The notes beneath the pieces were generated by a model. The model was given only the letters and a program-made list of their open reading frames with translations. It was not told where the DNA came from and searched no databases. From contig DAHUYW010000012.1 of NCBI GenBank assembly GCA_027306915.1, positions 1-64,000 on the forward strand: 64,000 nt of DNA, read 5' to 3'. Positions 26,194 through 35,697 of the stretch are shown piece after piece. Both the position numbers and the translations under genes were made by a program. The DNA is from Spirochaetales bacterium (GTDB lineage: Bacteria; Spirochaetota; Spirochaetia; DAHUYW01). Every line of letters starts with the position of its first letter. Within the stretch, counting starts at the first letter, position 1.

Positions 26194-27537
26194 CTAGCGA
26201 GAAGCCTTGTAGCTGTCGAGCGACCGTTGGACCCCGCTAATGAACTGCTGCGGTGTCACCGATCCAGTCCACAACTCGTCCAGCCCGGCCTGGTAGTCGA
26301 ATTGCGTCTTGTTGCTCGGCATGTGCTGCCAGATCATGGGAGAGCCGCTTTCATGCGTCTTCTGCTGATACTGAAGAGCCTTGACCATCATCGCGTTCGT
26401 TATCTTGCCCAAGTCCACGCGGCTCATCACCTCGGTATCGGGTGACACGATTAATCCGGCTTGGGCCAGCGCGAATCCGATTTTCTTGTCGATGGTGTCT
26501 AGGAGACTGACCAGGGCAGCCTGCTTTGCCGGGCTATCGAAGGACTTTGAGTACACGCAGAAGGCGTCGTTTACGGTGCCTTGAATGAATTTCTCCGGAT
26601 TACGCTGTCCATCCGGAAGCTTCGGGACGGGAATGATGACGGATTTTGCGATGATGTCAGCGGGCATTGCGGAGAACTCCCACGGGAAGGTGTAGCCCAT
26701 CGCGACATTGCCCTGATCATACAGCGCGATGCTCGGACCCCAGTCTCCGTTCGCGACTACATCGTCCGGAAACATGTGATCCTTCCGCATTTGATCGATA
26801 TATTCGGCGGCCTTGAGAAAGGCCGGGTCCTGAAAGCTCAAAGAGGTACCGAGATCTTCCGTAGCGCTGACGCCCGAATGGTACTGACAGACCAGCTCGT
26901 TGTACCAGAAGTGAGATGGGTTCCCGCCCTTCGAACCGATGTTTGTCGGGATGACGCCATGCTCGCGAAACACCTTCCCGTCTGCGAGAAACTCACTCCA
27001 AGTCTTTGGGTACTGCAGTCCATACTTCTGAAAGAGATCACGATTGGCCATGAATACGCCGAGGGCAATGTTCCTCGGCAAAGCCCGAACAACGCCGTCG
27101 ACGGTCGCGGTCTTCCAGGCAAATTCGGGGATATCGGTTTTCTTAAGGAGCTTGCTCTTTTCCAGATACTTGCTCATGTCCAAGAGAACCCCTTCCTTTG
27201 CATAGTCGTCGAGAATGCCTCCGACCCAGAACTGCCAGATATCGGGGGTGTTGTTCGCCGCAACATCCGTGCGAATCGCGTCACGCATCTCGTCACCGAC
27301 GATGGTCTCGGTTATGAGCTTCACATTCGGATGCTCTTTCTCCCATTTCTCAAGAATCGGCAGAGCGATCGGAGCCTCTCCCGTTGTTGCACCCGACGGC
27401 CACATATCAGCAAAGCGGATCTTGACTACCCCGGAGCTTGCCCCCTCCTTCTGTCCCGCCGCCGAGACCAACTGGAGACCACTGAATAACATCAAAGCGG
27501 CCACCAGAGAGAAGGCAACTGCAATTGGACTTTTCAT
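26194..27537 (-). CDS. Extracellular sugar-binding protein of ABC importer
   Basis: Family 1 solute-binding protein of 447 residues with a signal peptide (MKSPIAVAFSLVAALMLFSG...) ending at VSA and a mature start AGQKEGASSG. Domain signatures: IRFADMWPSGATTGE, WEKEHPNVKLITETI, NTPDIWQFW and the typical late segment VNDAFCVYSKS. The ATG at 27537 follows AGGAGGG; the open frame extends 13 codons upstream without a good site. It heads the 27.5-20.8 kb importer-glycosidase operon. Confidence 0.93.
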   Translation of the reverse strand: MKSPIAVAFSLVAALMLFSGLQLVSAAGQKEGASSGVVKIRFADMWPSGATTGEAPIALPILEKWEKEHPNVKLITETIVGDEMRDAIRTDVAANNTPDIWQFWVGGILDDYAKEGVLLDMSKYLEKSKLLKKTDIPEFAWKTATVDGVVRALPRNIALGVFMANRDLFQKYGLQYPKTWSEFLADGKVFREHGVIPTNIGSKGGNPSHFWYNELVCQYHSGVSATEDLGTSLSFQDPAFLKAAEYIDQMRKDHMFPDDVVANGDWGPSIALYDQGNVAMGYTFPWEFSAMPADIIAKSVIIPVPKLPDGQRNPEKFIQGTVNDAFCVYSKSFDSPAKQAALVSLLDTIDKKIGFALAQAGLIVSPDTEVMSRVDLGKITNAMMVKALQYQQKTHESGSPMIWQHMPSNKTQFDYQAGLDELWTGSVTPQQFISGVQRSLDSYKASR

Positions 27538-27592
27538 CTTTCCATTCCCTCCTGATTCGCCTCGTTCCAAGACCAAGACCGAATCCGGGCAG

Positions 27593-27654
27593 ATTTTAAC
27601 ATAGATGACTTAGGAAGTAAAGCATTTTTCATTATCGAAAAGTGAAATATGAAA
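27593..27654 (-). promoter_or_regulatory. Promoter and RpiR-type operator candidate of glycoside importer operon
   Basis: Minus-strand -35 TTTACT (27616-27621) and -10 TAAAAT (27593-27598) with a 17-base spacer. Immediately upstream lies TTTCATATTTC-N12-TGAAAAA (minus reading; 27625-27654). The same two words with an 11-base gap occur at 36367-36395 in front of the SIS-isomerase operon. The RpiR regulator encoded between the two sites is the obvious candidate to bind them. Confidence 0.5.
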
Positions 27655-27699
27655 TAGATCCGTCGTCATACGATGCTTCCATCCATGCGGCCGCTCGGG

Positions 27700-29250
27700 C
27701 TATGGCAGGCGGCGAACCACGATCGCAGCAAGCTCGGGAAGATCGAATCGGTTTATTCCGCCCCGCACGGTGAGCGTGGAATGAACCTCTGCATTCCAGG
27801 CGTCGTGAATCACCACCTCATAGCTGTCCAGCAATCCGTCCGGCGGTCCGATGAAGAGCATCCCGCGGTCCTTACGGTCCTTGGTAATGAAGAACACATA
27901 GGTGTCCTCTCCCTTGCGCAGACAGAACAGGTCGCGGCCGTCGCCGCGGCGGAGGTCGGGGAGCATCTCCTGGAACGGCAAGCTCTCCATGATTGACTTC
28001 ATGTAGCGAAGGCGCGATGGGCTTCCCCCGGTCATTTCGCCACCGTAGGACCAGAAGATGTCTCGGATTCTCCCGTCGCGAACGTACGCCTCGCCGTGTG
28101 TTCCGTAGCCGCCGGCCATCGCGGTCAGCCAATGACGATACACCTCCGTCTCCGGGCTGCAGTTGCCCCAGTCGTGAGGCACATTCCCTTCGTACTGATA
28201 CTCATCGTCGATAACCGGCTTAGCGTATTCTCGTCGCAGCTCGATCAACAAGGAGTAGGTGTTCGGATGCTGGTACGACACGTGCGTCAGCCAAGGCGCG
28301 TCGGGGAAGACGTAGCCAAAGGGGAGATTGTGAGCCGAGATCAGGTGATGATAGGGGTCGAGATCACGGACGAATCCGCCGATTCGGTCCCAGTCCTTCC
28401 CGTGAAGGGATGCGAATGCGCGGCCCTTCTGTTCCGGCTCCACGAAGAGGTCGTACTCATTCCCCAGAGACCACCAGACGTTGCGGTAGGCAGACAGTCG
28501 GGCGATGACATACCGAAGATAGCGGAAGTCGTCCTCGGGAGCCATTCCGGTATCGATACCCCACTGACCGGAGTCATAGGTATGAAAGAGAATGACATCG
28601 GCTTCGATTCCGCGGGATTGAAGCTCCAGTACCCTCTCTTCGAGATTGCGGAAGTAGGCCGGATTCGGCCGCGCAAAATCGAAATGGCCTGAGCTCCCTT
28701 CGAAGGGGAGCGTCGGCGGCTCATAGGAAATGTCGACGTGCGCCCCGTCGCCGTAATGCTTGGGGAATACAAGCATCCGAATCTTGTTGAAATCGTACCG
28801 AGAAAACGACTCGAGAGACTGCCGGCGCACCTCTTCCGGGCGGTAGGTCCAGGCGTATGCGGTGGTACCCATCACGAAGAAAGGGGTGCCGTCAGCGTAG
28901 GAGAAATGCACCCCCCGCGATACGCTGACCGGGCCGTGATTGCCGCCGGTGGGCTCGGCGCATTCGAAGCTTCCACTCACGCGGTCGAGCTCCGCCGCGT
29001 TGCTCTCCGTCGTGAAGTCCCACCTCCCGAGCTCATTGGGCATGAAGCGAAGCCGAAATACCCCCCTGCCCGCACCGCTCGCGCTTTCAACGCCGTCGAA
29101 AAAACCGTCGACGCGGACGCTCTTTGAGGCGTGTCGGAAGACGGCCGAAAGCGTCACCTCAACGAACGGATTCCCTCCCGAAGGTCCTTGGTATGCTATC
29201 TCGAAGAGACCCCATCTTTCTATCTTCTGGCTCTGCTGTCCCTGCGCCAT
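27700..29250 (-). CDS. DUF5060-DUF4038 glycoside hydrolase
   Basis: Hydrolase of 516 residues with three parts: an N-terminal beta-sandwich DUF5060 domain (WGLFEIAYQGPSGGNPFVEV, residues 13-95), a DUF4038-type TIM barrel (FSYADGTPFFVMGTTAYAWT onward), and a C-terminal beta domain of DUF5605 type (about 425-516). Candidate catalytic acids are the Glu of WWSLGNEYDL (about 265) and the Glu residues of VIDDEYQYEGN (about 350-354). No signal peptide, so intracellular. Start ATG at 29250 with GGGAGGAAGG upstream. Being distantly related to the DUF4038 protein at 21973, it probably handles the same family of glycosides. Confidence 0.82.
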   Translation of the reverse strand: MAQGQQSQKIERWGLFEIAYQGPSGGNPFVEVTLSAVFRHASKSVRVDGFFDGVESASGAGRGVFRLRFMPNELGRWDFTTESNAAELDRVSGSFECAEPTGGNHGPVSVSRGVHFSYADGTPFFVMGTTAYAWTYRPEEVRRQSLESFSRYDFNKIRMLVFPKHYGDGAHVDISYEPPTLPFEGSSGHFDFARPNPAYFRNLEERVLELQSRGIEADVILFHTYDSGQWGIDTGMAPEDDFRYLRYVIARLSAYRNVWWSLGNEYDLFVEPEQKGRAFASLHGKDWDRIGGFVRDLDPYHHLISAHNLPFGYVFPDAPWLTHVSYQHPNTYSLLIELRREYAKPVIDDEYQYEGNVPHDWGNCSPETEVYRHWLTAMAGGYGTHGEAYVRDGRIRDIFWSYGGEMTGGSPSRLRYMKSIMESLPFQEMLPDLRRGDGRDLFCLRKGEDTYVFFITKDRKDRGMLFIGPPDGLLDSYEVVIHDAWNAEVHSTLTVRGGINRFDLPELAAIVVRRLP

Positions 29251-29275
29251 ATCCTTCCTCCCTTCCTGAACCAGA

Positions 29276-30860
29276 CTACTCCCGCTCGCCGTCGGCGCTT
29301 GCCGGCCGCGATTCCTCGCGAAGCGCCGCGAGTTCGCGAAAGTCGGTCTTGAGATGCTCGTAGAGCTGCTTGTAGAGCTTGAAATGCCGCATGTATATCT
29401 CGTGATCTAGTGGATCGGGCTCCATCGGATCGATGTACTCCGCCCAGGATTTGGCAACCGAGAAATCCGGGAAAACACCGGTCGCTACCCCGGCGAGCAC
29501 AGCGTCTCCAAAGGGTGCGCCCTCTCTTCGCTTCACGAGCATGATCGGGACATCGAAGGTGTCCGCGATGATGCGCCGCCCGAGTGGGCTGACGGCCCCT
29601 CCTTCGTTGAGGATCATGGGCAGTCGCATGGTGAGCTCTGCCTCTTTGATGAGTCTGTAGGAGTCATACATCGCATAGGCTACGGCCTCCATCATCGCGC
29701 GGATGAGATGACCTTTCGTATGGTTGAGCGAAAGGCCGAAGACTACCCCCCTCGCAAGGGGATCCCAGATGGGGGTGCGCTCGCCCATCAGGAAAGGAAG
29801 AACGATGAGCCCTTCGCTTCCCGGTGGGACCTTCGCGGCCTGGAGGTTCAGCAGATCGTATGCGGACAGCCCGAGATTCCTCTCCGCCTCGAGCTCGGCC
29901 TGCGCGAAGGTATCCCGAACGTATCGCAGGGTCTGCCCGCCGGTGGTTGTCGTGGGGACGGTGACGTAGGTATCTTCGCTGTTCACCGTGTAGGGGAAGT
30001 TGATCATGCGCCGACCAATCGGCGAAAAGATGAAGTCAAGGCTCTTATGGACGACCCCGAAATTGCCGACCGTTCCGAGGTTGCACTGGATATCCCCCTC
30101 CTCGACGGCCCCGGCGCCCAGCCACCCCGCGTTGCAGTCGACCTGCCCCGCAGCCACGGGCGTTCCGGCCGAAAGCCCCGTCTCGTACGCCGCGGACTCG
30201 GAAATCCTCCCCACGATCTCCTCACACCGATACAGTGACGGGATGACTGACGGATCGAGCCCAAGGCGCTGTAGAAGGCCGGTATCGAAGCGCCGCCGGC
30301 GCAAGTCATAGGCTACGCCGTAGAAGGGCGCCGCTGAATAGTGCAGCGACGCAACACCCGTCAATTTCAAGGTGATGAATCCGTCAATCGTGAGAACCTT
30401 CGCGACGTCACGGAACGAGTCGGGGCGGTTGTGCCGTTCCCACAGGAGGTTCACGATCGCGGGGTGATCCTCCAGTCTGTTGCCGGTGAGCTCGAAGATC
30501 GCGTCTTCTCCGATCGTCTCTTTGAGCGTCTCTACTTCTCGGGTTGCCCGTCGGTCCATAAGGTTGTAGCCGCGATGAAGCGGCTCTCCGCGCATCGACC
30601 ATGACCATGGAGGGCAGCGCCGACGAGACCGCTATGCCGCGGATCGAGGCCGAATCGACTTTGGCCTCAGTCAGCGTTCGCCTGATCAGCTCGCAGGCAC
30701 TCGTCCAATACTTGTGGGCGTCGTGCTCCGACCAGCCGGGGCGCTCGTGAATGAGCGCAAGCTCTACGTAGGAATAGCCGCGCACCCGGCCCTTCGCATC
30801 GATGACACAAGCCTTTGCGCCGCCTGTGCCGAAGTCAATCCCAAGAAGATGATCGGCCAT
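29276..30860 (-). pseudogene. FGGY carbohydrate kinase, frameshifted
   Basis: Xylulokinase-like kinase split between two frames. The N-terminal part (MADHLLGIDFGTGGAKACVI, start 30860 after AGGGGG) runs to SMVMVDA, and the sequence then continues one base out of phase as [20 protein letters not shown] through a complete C-terminal half, including [19 protein letters not shown] and [18 protein letters not shown]. One extra base in GCGCGG at 30588-30593 explains the break: removing it restores VDAGEPLHRG and an open frame of 527 codons. So this is either a recent natural frameshift or a sequence error. An intact FGGY kinase lies just upstream, which could tolerate the loss. Confidence 0.82.
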
Positions 30861-30915
30861 TGCACCCCCTACCACCGCATGAGGCCATCGCGCCACGAGC
30901 GGATTTCTCGATACT

Positions 30916-31791
30916 CTAGCTCTTGTTGACGCTCACGGCGGCATCTGCTTTTCGCAGCTTCTCGATGGTCGGCCTTCCCTTGCGGATAAGGTAGTTGATG
31001 TAGAGGCTCTCGATGATGCACAGCTCGGTGATGCGCTTGGAGATCACCTCGCCCGTGGGCGAGGTTGAGAACACCGCAGTCAGCAGGACGATATCGGAGT
31101 TCTTAGTCAGCGGCGAGACCGGATAGTTGGTGATCGCCACGACGGTCGCTCCGGCCTTTCGCGCAGTCTTCACCGTCTGGAGGACATTCTTCGTCTTGCC
31201 GGAATGTGATATCGCCACCAGCACGTCCTTCTTTCTTAGGTGGGATGCCATGATGAGCTGGATGTCGTAGTCGACCGAGGCCTCGCTGCGCTGTCCGAGA
31301 CGCAGGAAGCGCTGATTCGCCTCCAAGGCGACGAGCCCCGCATCGCCGACGCCGCAGAACATGATCGCCTCGGCGCTGCAAATCGCTTCGAAGGCGGCAA
31401 GGTACGCATCACGATCGAGCACATTGAGCGTGTCGCGCATCGCCGCAACGGAGGCTTCGAACACTTTCCCCACAACCTCGAAGGGATCGTCACCCCTCTT
31501 GATCTCCTGATACTCGAGAAAGCTTGCGCCGCCATGGTCGCCATCGGTCACAAAATCCGCCTTGAGCTCGGGGTAACCTTCGTAGCCTAGACGCTTCGAA
31601 AGGCGTACGATAGTAGCCTCGCTGCAGCCGGCTCGCGTCGCGAACTCGACGATTGTGAGACCACCGATCTCGGTGTGGTGGTCGACGATGAAGTCGGCCG
31701 CCTTCCGCTCGGCCGATTTCAGATTGTCGTAAACCGCCTGCATCTGGAGCCTGCAACGGTGCGGTATCTTCAGAAGATTTGCTTCGTTCAT
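30916..31791 (-). CDS. MurR/RpiR-family transcriptional regulator
   Basis: Regulator of 291 residues. The N-terminal HTH_6 domain (KAADFIVDHHTEIGGLTIVE, then AGCSEATIVRLSKRLGYEGY) is followed by a SIS sugar-phosphate-binding domain (IMFCGVGDAGLVA, LVAISHSGKTKNVLQTVKTA, ATVVAITNYPVSPL). Members sense phosphosugars and usually repress catabolic genes. It sits between the two FGGY kinase genes, whose products would make its ligand. The ATG at 31791 has GAGGGG upstream; another ATG at 31824 overlaps the kinase stop but lacks a good site. Likely targets are the TTTCATATTTC sites at 27625 and 36367. Confidence 0.9.
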   Translation of the reverse strand: MNEANLLKIPHRCRLQMQAVYDNLKSAERKAADFIVDHHTEIGGLTIVEFATRAGCSEATIVRLSKRLGYEGYPELKADFVTDGDHGGASFLEYQEIKRGDDPFEVVGKVFEASVAAMRDTLNVLDRDAYLAAFEAICSAEAIMFCGVGDAGLVALEANQRFLRLGQRSEASVDYDIQLIMASHLRKKDVLVAISHSGKTKNVLQTVKTARKAGATVVAITNYPVSPLTKNSDIVLLTAVFSTSPTGEVISKRITELCIIESLYINYLIRKGRPTIEKLRKADAAVSVNKS

Positions 31792-31820
31792 GTGGCGCCC
31801 CTCATTCAAAGACCGCTCAA

Positions 31821-33326
31821 TCATAGTCTACCGTTGAGGTTTTTCAAGGTCGGATAGATGTCCCGATAGAGCTCGAACCTGTCGCGATAAGCGCTGCGTA
31901 GCGCCGGCGAAGGCTCGAAGATTTCCGTGGTGTGAACGGCGGACTCAACTCCTTCGTCGACCGACCGATAGGCGCCGGTGGCGACGCCTGCAAGAATCGC
32001 CGCCCCAAGGCAGGCACCCTCTCGAGCTTCCAGGGTACACACCGGTCGACCGAGAATATCGGCCTTGATCTGCAGCCACGCCGACGACTTCGCCCCGCCA
32101 CCGACAGCTCTCAGCTCGGAAATTTCAATACCGGCCCGGTTCAACGCCTCCATGTTTACCGCCAGCTCATAGGTCTGTGATTCCAGCACCGCCCGCACGA
32201 TATCATGACGAGTTGCTCCCACAGTAAGCCCGAGGATCGCCCCCTTCGAATCCTTGTCGAACCACGGGTTGCCGCTTCCCACGAAATGAGGCAGAACCAT
32301 GACGCTCGTGGGACGCGGCGGGATCTTCCTGATCATGACGTCGTAGGGGTCGCGACCGTCGCGCGCCGCCTCGCGAACCTCCTCCGCCGCAAAATTGTCG
32401 CGACACCATCGCAGCAGCAGTCCCCCGACGTGATTGAGCGAAAACGTGAAGTACATCTCCGGCTTCACGTAGCGGTAGCAGGGATAGAAGTGGTCGAACA
32501 TCGCGTCGTTGAGAGCCGGCCTCTCCAGCGCCGCCGAGAGGACTTCGGCCGTTCCGGTCGAGATGACGGCGGTCCCGCTGTGGACAATTCCCGCCCCCAA
32601 GGCTGCACAGGTCTGGTCGTGCCCGCCCGCAACGAGCTGCACATCGCGAGGCAATCCGGCCGCCTCAGCCACCCGCGCGGCTACGACGCCGACCACGGTG
32701 CCGCTAGGGGCCGGCCGCGACAGAAGCTCGGAACTCAGGTCGAAGGCTTGTAGAATCTCCGTCGACCATGCGCCGCTCCGAAGGTCAAGAGCCATGGTGC
32801 GGGACGCCATGGTCCAGTCGATGACGGGAGGAGCACCAAGCTTCCCAAGGATGAAATCCGCGTAGGTGACGATTTTCCAGGCTCTCGCGAAAACCTCCGG
32901 CCGGTTTTCCCTGAGCCAAAGCATCTTCGCAAGCGAGGTCAGGGCATGAGGCCGCATACCTGTCCGGTTGAAGATCAGGCGAGCTCCCAGCCGCTCGGAG
33001 CACGCCCGTGCCTGCGGCTCCGAACGATAGTCCATGCCGAGGAGGGCCGGATGGAGGGGCTTCCAGTCGGGCGTAACCGGGATGACCGCATCCCCTTGGA
33101 CCGAGACACAGATCGCGCGGATGTCCTTGACGCCGCTTTCGGCGACTGCCTTCGCCAGCACCCTGCGCGTTGCCTGCCACACCTCCTCGGCGTCCTGCTC
33201 CGCCTTCGCAGGCTCATCGCAGACCATCCCGTACTCCGCGAACCCATAGCCCAGCATCCGGCCTGCGGGGTCGAAAACCGCAGCCTTGCAGCCGGTGGTC
33301 CCAACGTCGAGCCCGATGAGATGCAT
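31821..33326 (-). CDS. FGGY-family carbohydrate kinase (xylulokinase-like)
   Basis: Intact kinase of 501 residues, phosphorylating a ketose or polyol with ATP. The actin-like fold is shown by GLDVGTTGCKAAVFD (residues 5-19), AGGHDQTCAALGAG, VISTGTAEVLSA and the late AVGGGAKSSAWLQIKADILG. It resembles XylB and related pentulose kinases, but the substrate could be another ketose such as apulose or erythrulose (not resolvable here). Start ATG at 33326 with AGGGGAG upstream. It is clearly distinct from, not a tandem copy of, the frameshifted kinase at 29276. Confidence 0.9.
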   Translation of the reverse strand: MHLIGLDVGTTGCKAAVFDPAGRMLGYGFAEYGMVCDEPAKAEQDAEEVWQATRRVLAKAVAESGVKDIRAICVSVQGDAVIPVTPDWKPLHPALLGMDYRSEPQARACSERLGARLIFNRTGMRPHALTSLAKMLWLRENRPEVFARAWKIVTYADFILGKLGAPPVIDWTMASRTMALDLRSGAWSTEILQAFDLSSELLSRPAPSGTVVGVVAARVAEAAGLPRDVQLVAGGHDQTCAALGAGIVHSGTAVISTGTAEVLSAALERPALNDAMFDHFYPCYRYVKPEMYFTFSLNHVGGLLLRWCRDNFAAEEVREAARDGRDPYDVMIRKIPPRPTSVMVLPHFVGSGNPWFDKDSKGAILGLTVGATRHDIVRAVLESQTYELAVNMEALNRAGIEISELRAVGGGAKSSAWLQIKADILGRPVCTLEAREGACLGAAILAGVATGAYRSVDEGVESAVHTTEIFEPSPALRSAYRDRFELYRDIYPTLKNLNGRL

Positions 33327-33339
33327 TCTCGCTCCCCTG

Positions 33340-34626
33340 CTACCTGTAGAGCTGATCCTGGATTCTCCTCAATTGCAGCAACACCGTTTCCGGCCCCGTC
33401 TCCACCATGTCGTACGTGATCACCGTATCGCGCCCGACATCACGAAGCAGCCGGCATCCCTTCGCAATTCCGAGTGGGACCAGACGCTCGCTGCGTGCGA
33501 CCTCCGCGACCTCCACGCTGCCCCGATAGCAGTTCTCACCGATTCCGTCCAGGAGCTCGCCTGCCTTGAGGTCCCTCTTTGCGACGGCAATGCACTCCGA
33601 GTGCAGTCGTCTGTCAGGATGACCAGAGGACTCACGGTAGAAGACCGCCTTGGCCACGGTAAGCGGCACCTCGACGCTGCAGAGATGGAATGGGCGAAAA
33701 AGGGTGTAGTAGGGGCCCGGTCCCATGTCCCGTTGCGCCATTCCCTCCATGATGCGCTTGTTGTCGGTTTTTACGATGAGGAAGACTCCCGGGTGCACGC
33801 CGATCGCGAAATCGACAACACCCGATCGCTCGAGCACGCCGCCGTCCCTCTTCACGACAAACACCTTGTTGAGGGTGTCTACCGTCGCGTGCGCTCCGTG
33901 CATCCCTCTTTTGTCAGGGAGGAGCCCAGTCGCATTGGAGACCGCCGCCATCTCGATTGCCGTTTTCGAACCGTCCACAAACTCGCACAGCATCTTTGCG
34001 CTCATGTCGCGCGCCTTCGCTTTGTCGGCGAGCTGACTCGGCACGGCGTAGATGTCGAGCGGGTTGTTCTTACCCTTGCCTGCCGCGATGATCTCGAACC
34101 CGAGCGGTCGGGCGAAGCGATACAGCTCAAGAATGGCTGCGGGCTCGTCCCCCGAGGCAAGAGAATACACGACGCCTGCATTGTCCGCCATCTGACGCAG
34201 CACCGGACCGATCGTGACGTCGCATTCGACGCTCATCATCACCACGTGCTTTTTGTGGTTAATCGCATCGAGGGTAACCATCGCCCCCATTTCCACCGAT
34301 CCGGTCGCGTCCACGACCACGTCCACTGACGGGAGCGACGTGGCAATCGTGAAGATCGTCGTTGCCACGACCTTTCCCGCGGCAACGGCCTTCTCGGCGC
34401 CAGTCACGTTGTCCTCGAACGCGACTGGCCGCTTCTTCTTGGAGTGCTCGTAGCCCTTCGCCGCACGCTCCGCCGTGAGATCGACGATGACGACCACTTC
34501 CATCCCGACCATCTCGCCGATTTGCGTGACTATCTCGGTGCCCATCTGCCCCGCCCCCACGAGGCCAACGCGGATGGGTCGTCCTTCCCGTGCTCGCTCC
34601 TCAAGCTTCGTCTGTATCTCAAACAT
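33340..34626 (-). CDS. DRL/COG4091-like oxidoreductase with SAF domain
   Basis: Protein of 428 residues. The N-terminal homoserine-dehydrogenase-like Rossmann domain has GLVGAGQMGTEIVTQIG, followed by VDVVVDATGSVEMGA, VECDVTIGPVLRQMAD, AAGKGKNNPLDIYAVP and EFVDGSKTAIEMAAVSNATG. A C-terminal SAF domain (AVAKRDLKAGELLDGIGE) closes it. These blocks match COG4091 and the Brucella DXR-like enzyme DRL, which reduces and isomerises 1-deoxyxylulose 5-phosphate to the branched methylerythritol phosphate. In this catabolic operon it may instead interconvert branched and linear sugar phosphates (inference). Start ATG at 34626 with GAGGTG upstream. Confidence 0.78.
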   Translation of the reverse strand: MFEIQTKLEERAREGRPIRVGLVGAGQMGTEIVTQIGEMVGMEVVVIVDLTAERAAKGYEHSKKKRPVAFEDNVTGAEKAVAAGKVVATTIFTIATSLPSVDVVVDATGSVEMGAMVTLDAINHKKHVVMMSVECDVTIGPVLRQMADNAGVVYSLASGDEPAAILELYRFARPLGFEIIAAGKGKNNPLDIYAVPSQLADKAKARDMSAKMLCEFVDGSKTAIEMAAVSNATGLLPDKRGMHGAHATVDTLNKVFVVKRDGGVLERSGVVDFAIGVHPGVFLIVKTDNKRIMEGMAQRDMGPGPYYTLFRPFHLCSVEVPLTVAKAVFYRESSGHPDRRLHSECIAVAKRDLKAGELLDGIGENCYRGSVEVAEVARSERLVPLGIAKGCRLLRDVGRDTVITYDMVETGPETVLLQLRRIQDQLYR

Positions 34627-34665
34627 ACCCTCACCTCAAATCACGAGTCGTTCTTTCTGCAGCAG

Positions 34666-35697
34666 CTAGGGTCTGATAATCACCTTCAGGGCCTCTCCCG
34701 CTTCCGCTAACCGAAATCCCTCGAGGATTTCATCAAGCGGGAGAATGCGATCCACGTACTTTTTAGCTGCGATCCTGCCGTCGGCGATGAGCTTGAGCGC
34801 CGTCTGATGAACATAGGCCGGATATGAGAAGGCGCCGAGGATTCGCAGCTCGTTGTAATGGATCAAATTGCTATTCAAGGTAGTCAAAGGATTCGTTTTA
34901 GGGACTCCGCCGAAGATGATCACCCGTCCCCTCTTTCGTACCGCCTCCACAGCCTGCTCGTGACTGGAGGCTACCGAATTGGCGCAGATCGCGACGTCGG
35001 CTCCGAGCCCGTCGGTAAGGCGAAGCACCTCGGAAACCGCATCTTGACTCCGGGCGTCGATGAGCGCATCCGGCTCGAAGGCGGAGACGGCTCGAAGCCG
35101 CTTGCGACCCACCAGGAAAACCCGAGAAGCCCCCCGAGCCCGTGCAACTTCGAGATGGAGACATCCAATCGGGCCGTCTCCGATTATCAGGACGGTATTG
35201 TCGAGTCCTACCTCGGCGTTTTGTTGGGCCGCAATCACGGAGGAGGCCGGCTCCGAGAGGGCTGCCGCCTCGAAGGAAAGAACCGCCGGCATGTGGTGCA
35301 CCATGCCGTGCAGGAGCACCTCCCGTGGAAGATGCAGGTATTCGGCGAATCCGCCCGGCCATTCCCTCCCTATCATCCGGTGGTGTAGGCAGAGATTCAC
35401 GAGATTTCGCCTGCAATAATAGCACTCGCCGCACGAGACGTCGGGCGCGACGGCAACTCGATCTCCAACGGCGAAGCGGCTCACCTCGGGGCCGACCTCT
35501 TCAACTACCCCGGCGATTTCGTGGCCGAGAATCCGGCTCGTCGCATCTCCTTTCAGTCCTGTATGGAAGTTGCGCACATCCGAGCCGCAGATCCCGCACG
35601 CCCTCACCCGAACCAGGATCCCGCCCGAGTCGCAGCTGGGACGCTCGACCTCTCTTACCCGTAGCTCCTCTATCCTTTCAAAGACGGCTGCCTTCAC
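34666..35697 (-). CDS. Zinc-dependent alcohol dehydrogenase (sorbitol dehydrogenase-like)
   Basis: Medium-chain dehydrogenase of 343 residues. Catalytic zinc site: CGICGSD and GHEIAG; structural zinc lobe: CGECYYCRRNLVNLC (four Cys). The NAD-binding segment is VLIIGDGPIGCLHLEVARARG. It oxidises a secondary alcohol of a polyol or sugar (phosphate). The start is a GTG with GGGAG upstream, and the gene overlaps the preceding SIS gene by 20 bases, showing translational coupling. A second zinc dehydrogenase at 38118 is only distantly similar. Confidence 0.9.
   Translation of the reverse strand: MKAAVFERIEELRVREVERPSCDSGGILVRVRACGICGSDVRNFHTGLKGDATSRILGHEIAGVVEEVGPEVSRFAVGDRVAVAPDVSCGECYYCRRNLVNLCLHHRMIGREWPGGFAEYLHLPREVLLHGMVHHMPAVLSFEAAALSEPASSVIAAQQNAEVGLDNTVLIIGDGPIGCLHLEVARARGASRVFLVGRKRLRAVSAFEPDALIDARSQDAVSEVLRLTDGLGADVAICANSVASSHEQAVEAVRKRGRVIIFGGVPKTNPLTTLNSNLIHYNELRILGAFSYPAYVHQTALKLIADGRIAAKKYVDRILPLDEILEGFRLAEAGEALKVIIRP

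Noticed and set aside
33286..34329. Plus-strand open frame of 347 codons
   Set aside because: Antisense to the DRL-like gene with His/Asp-rich shadow composition and no domain.
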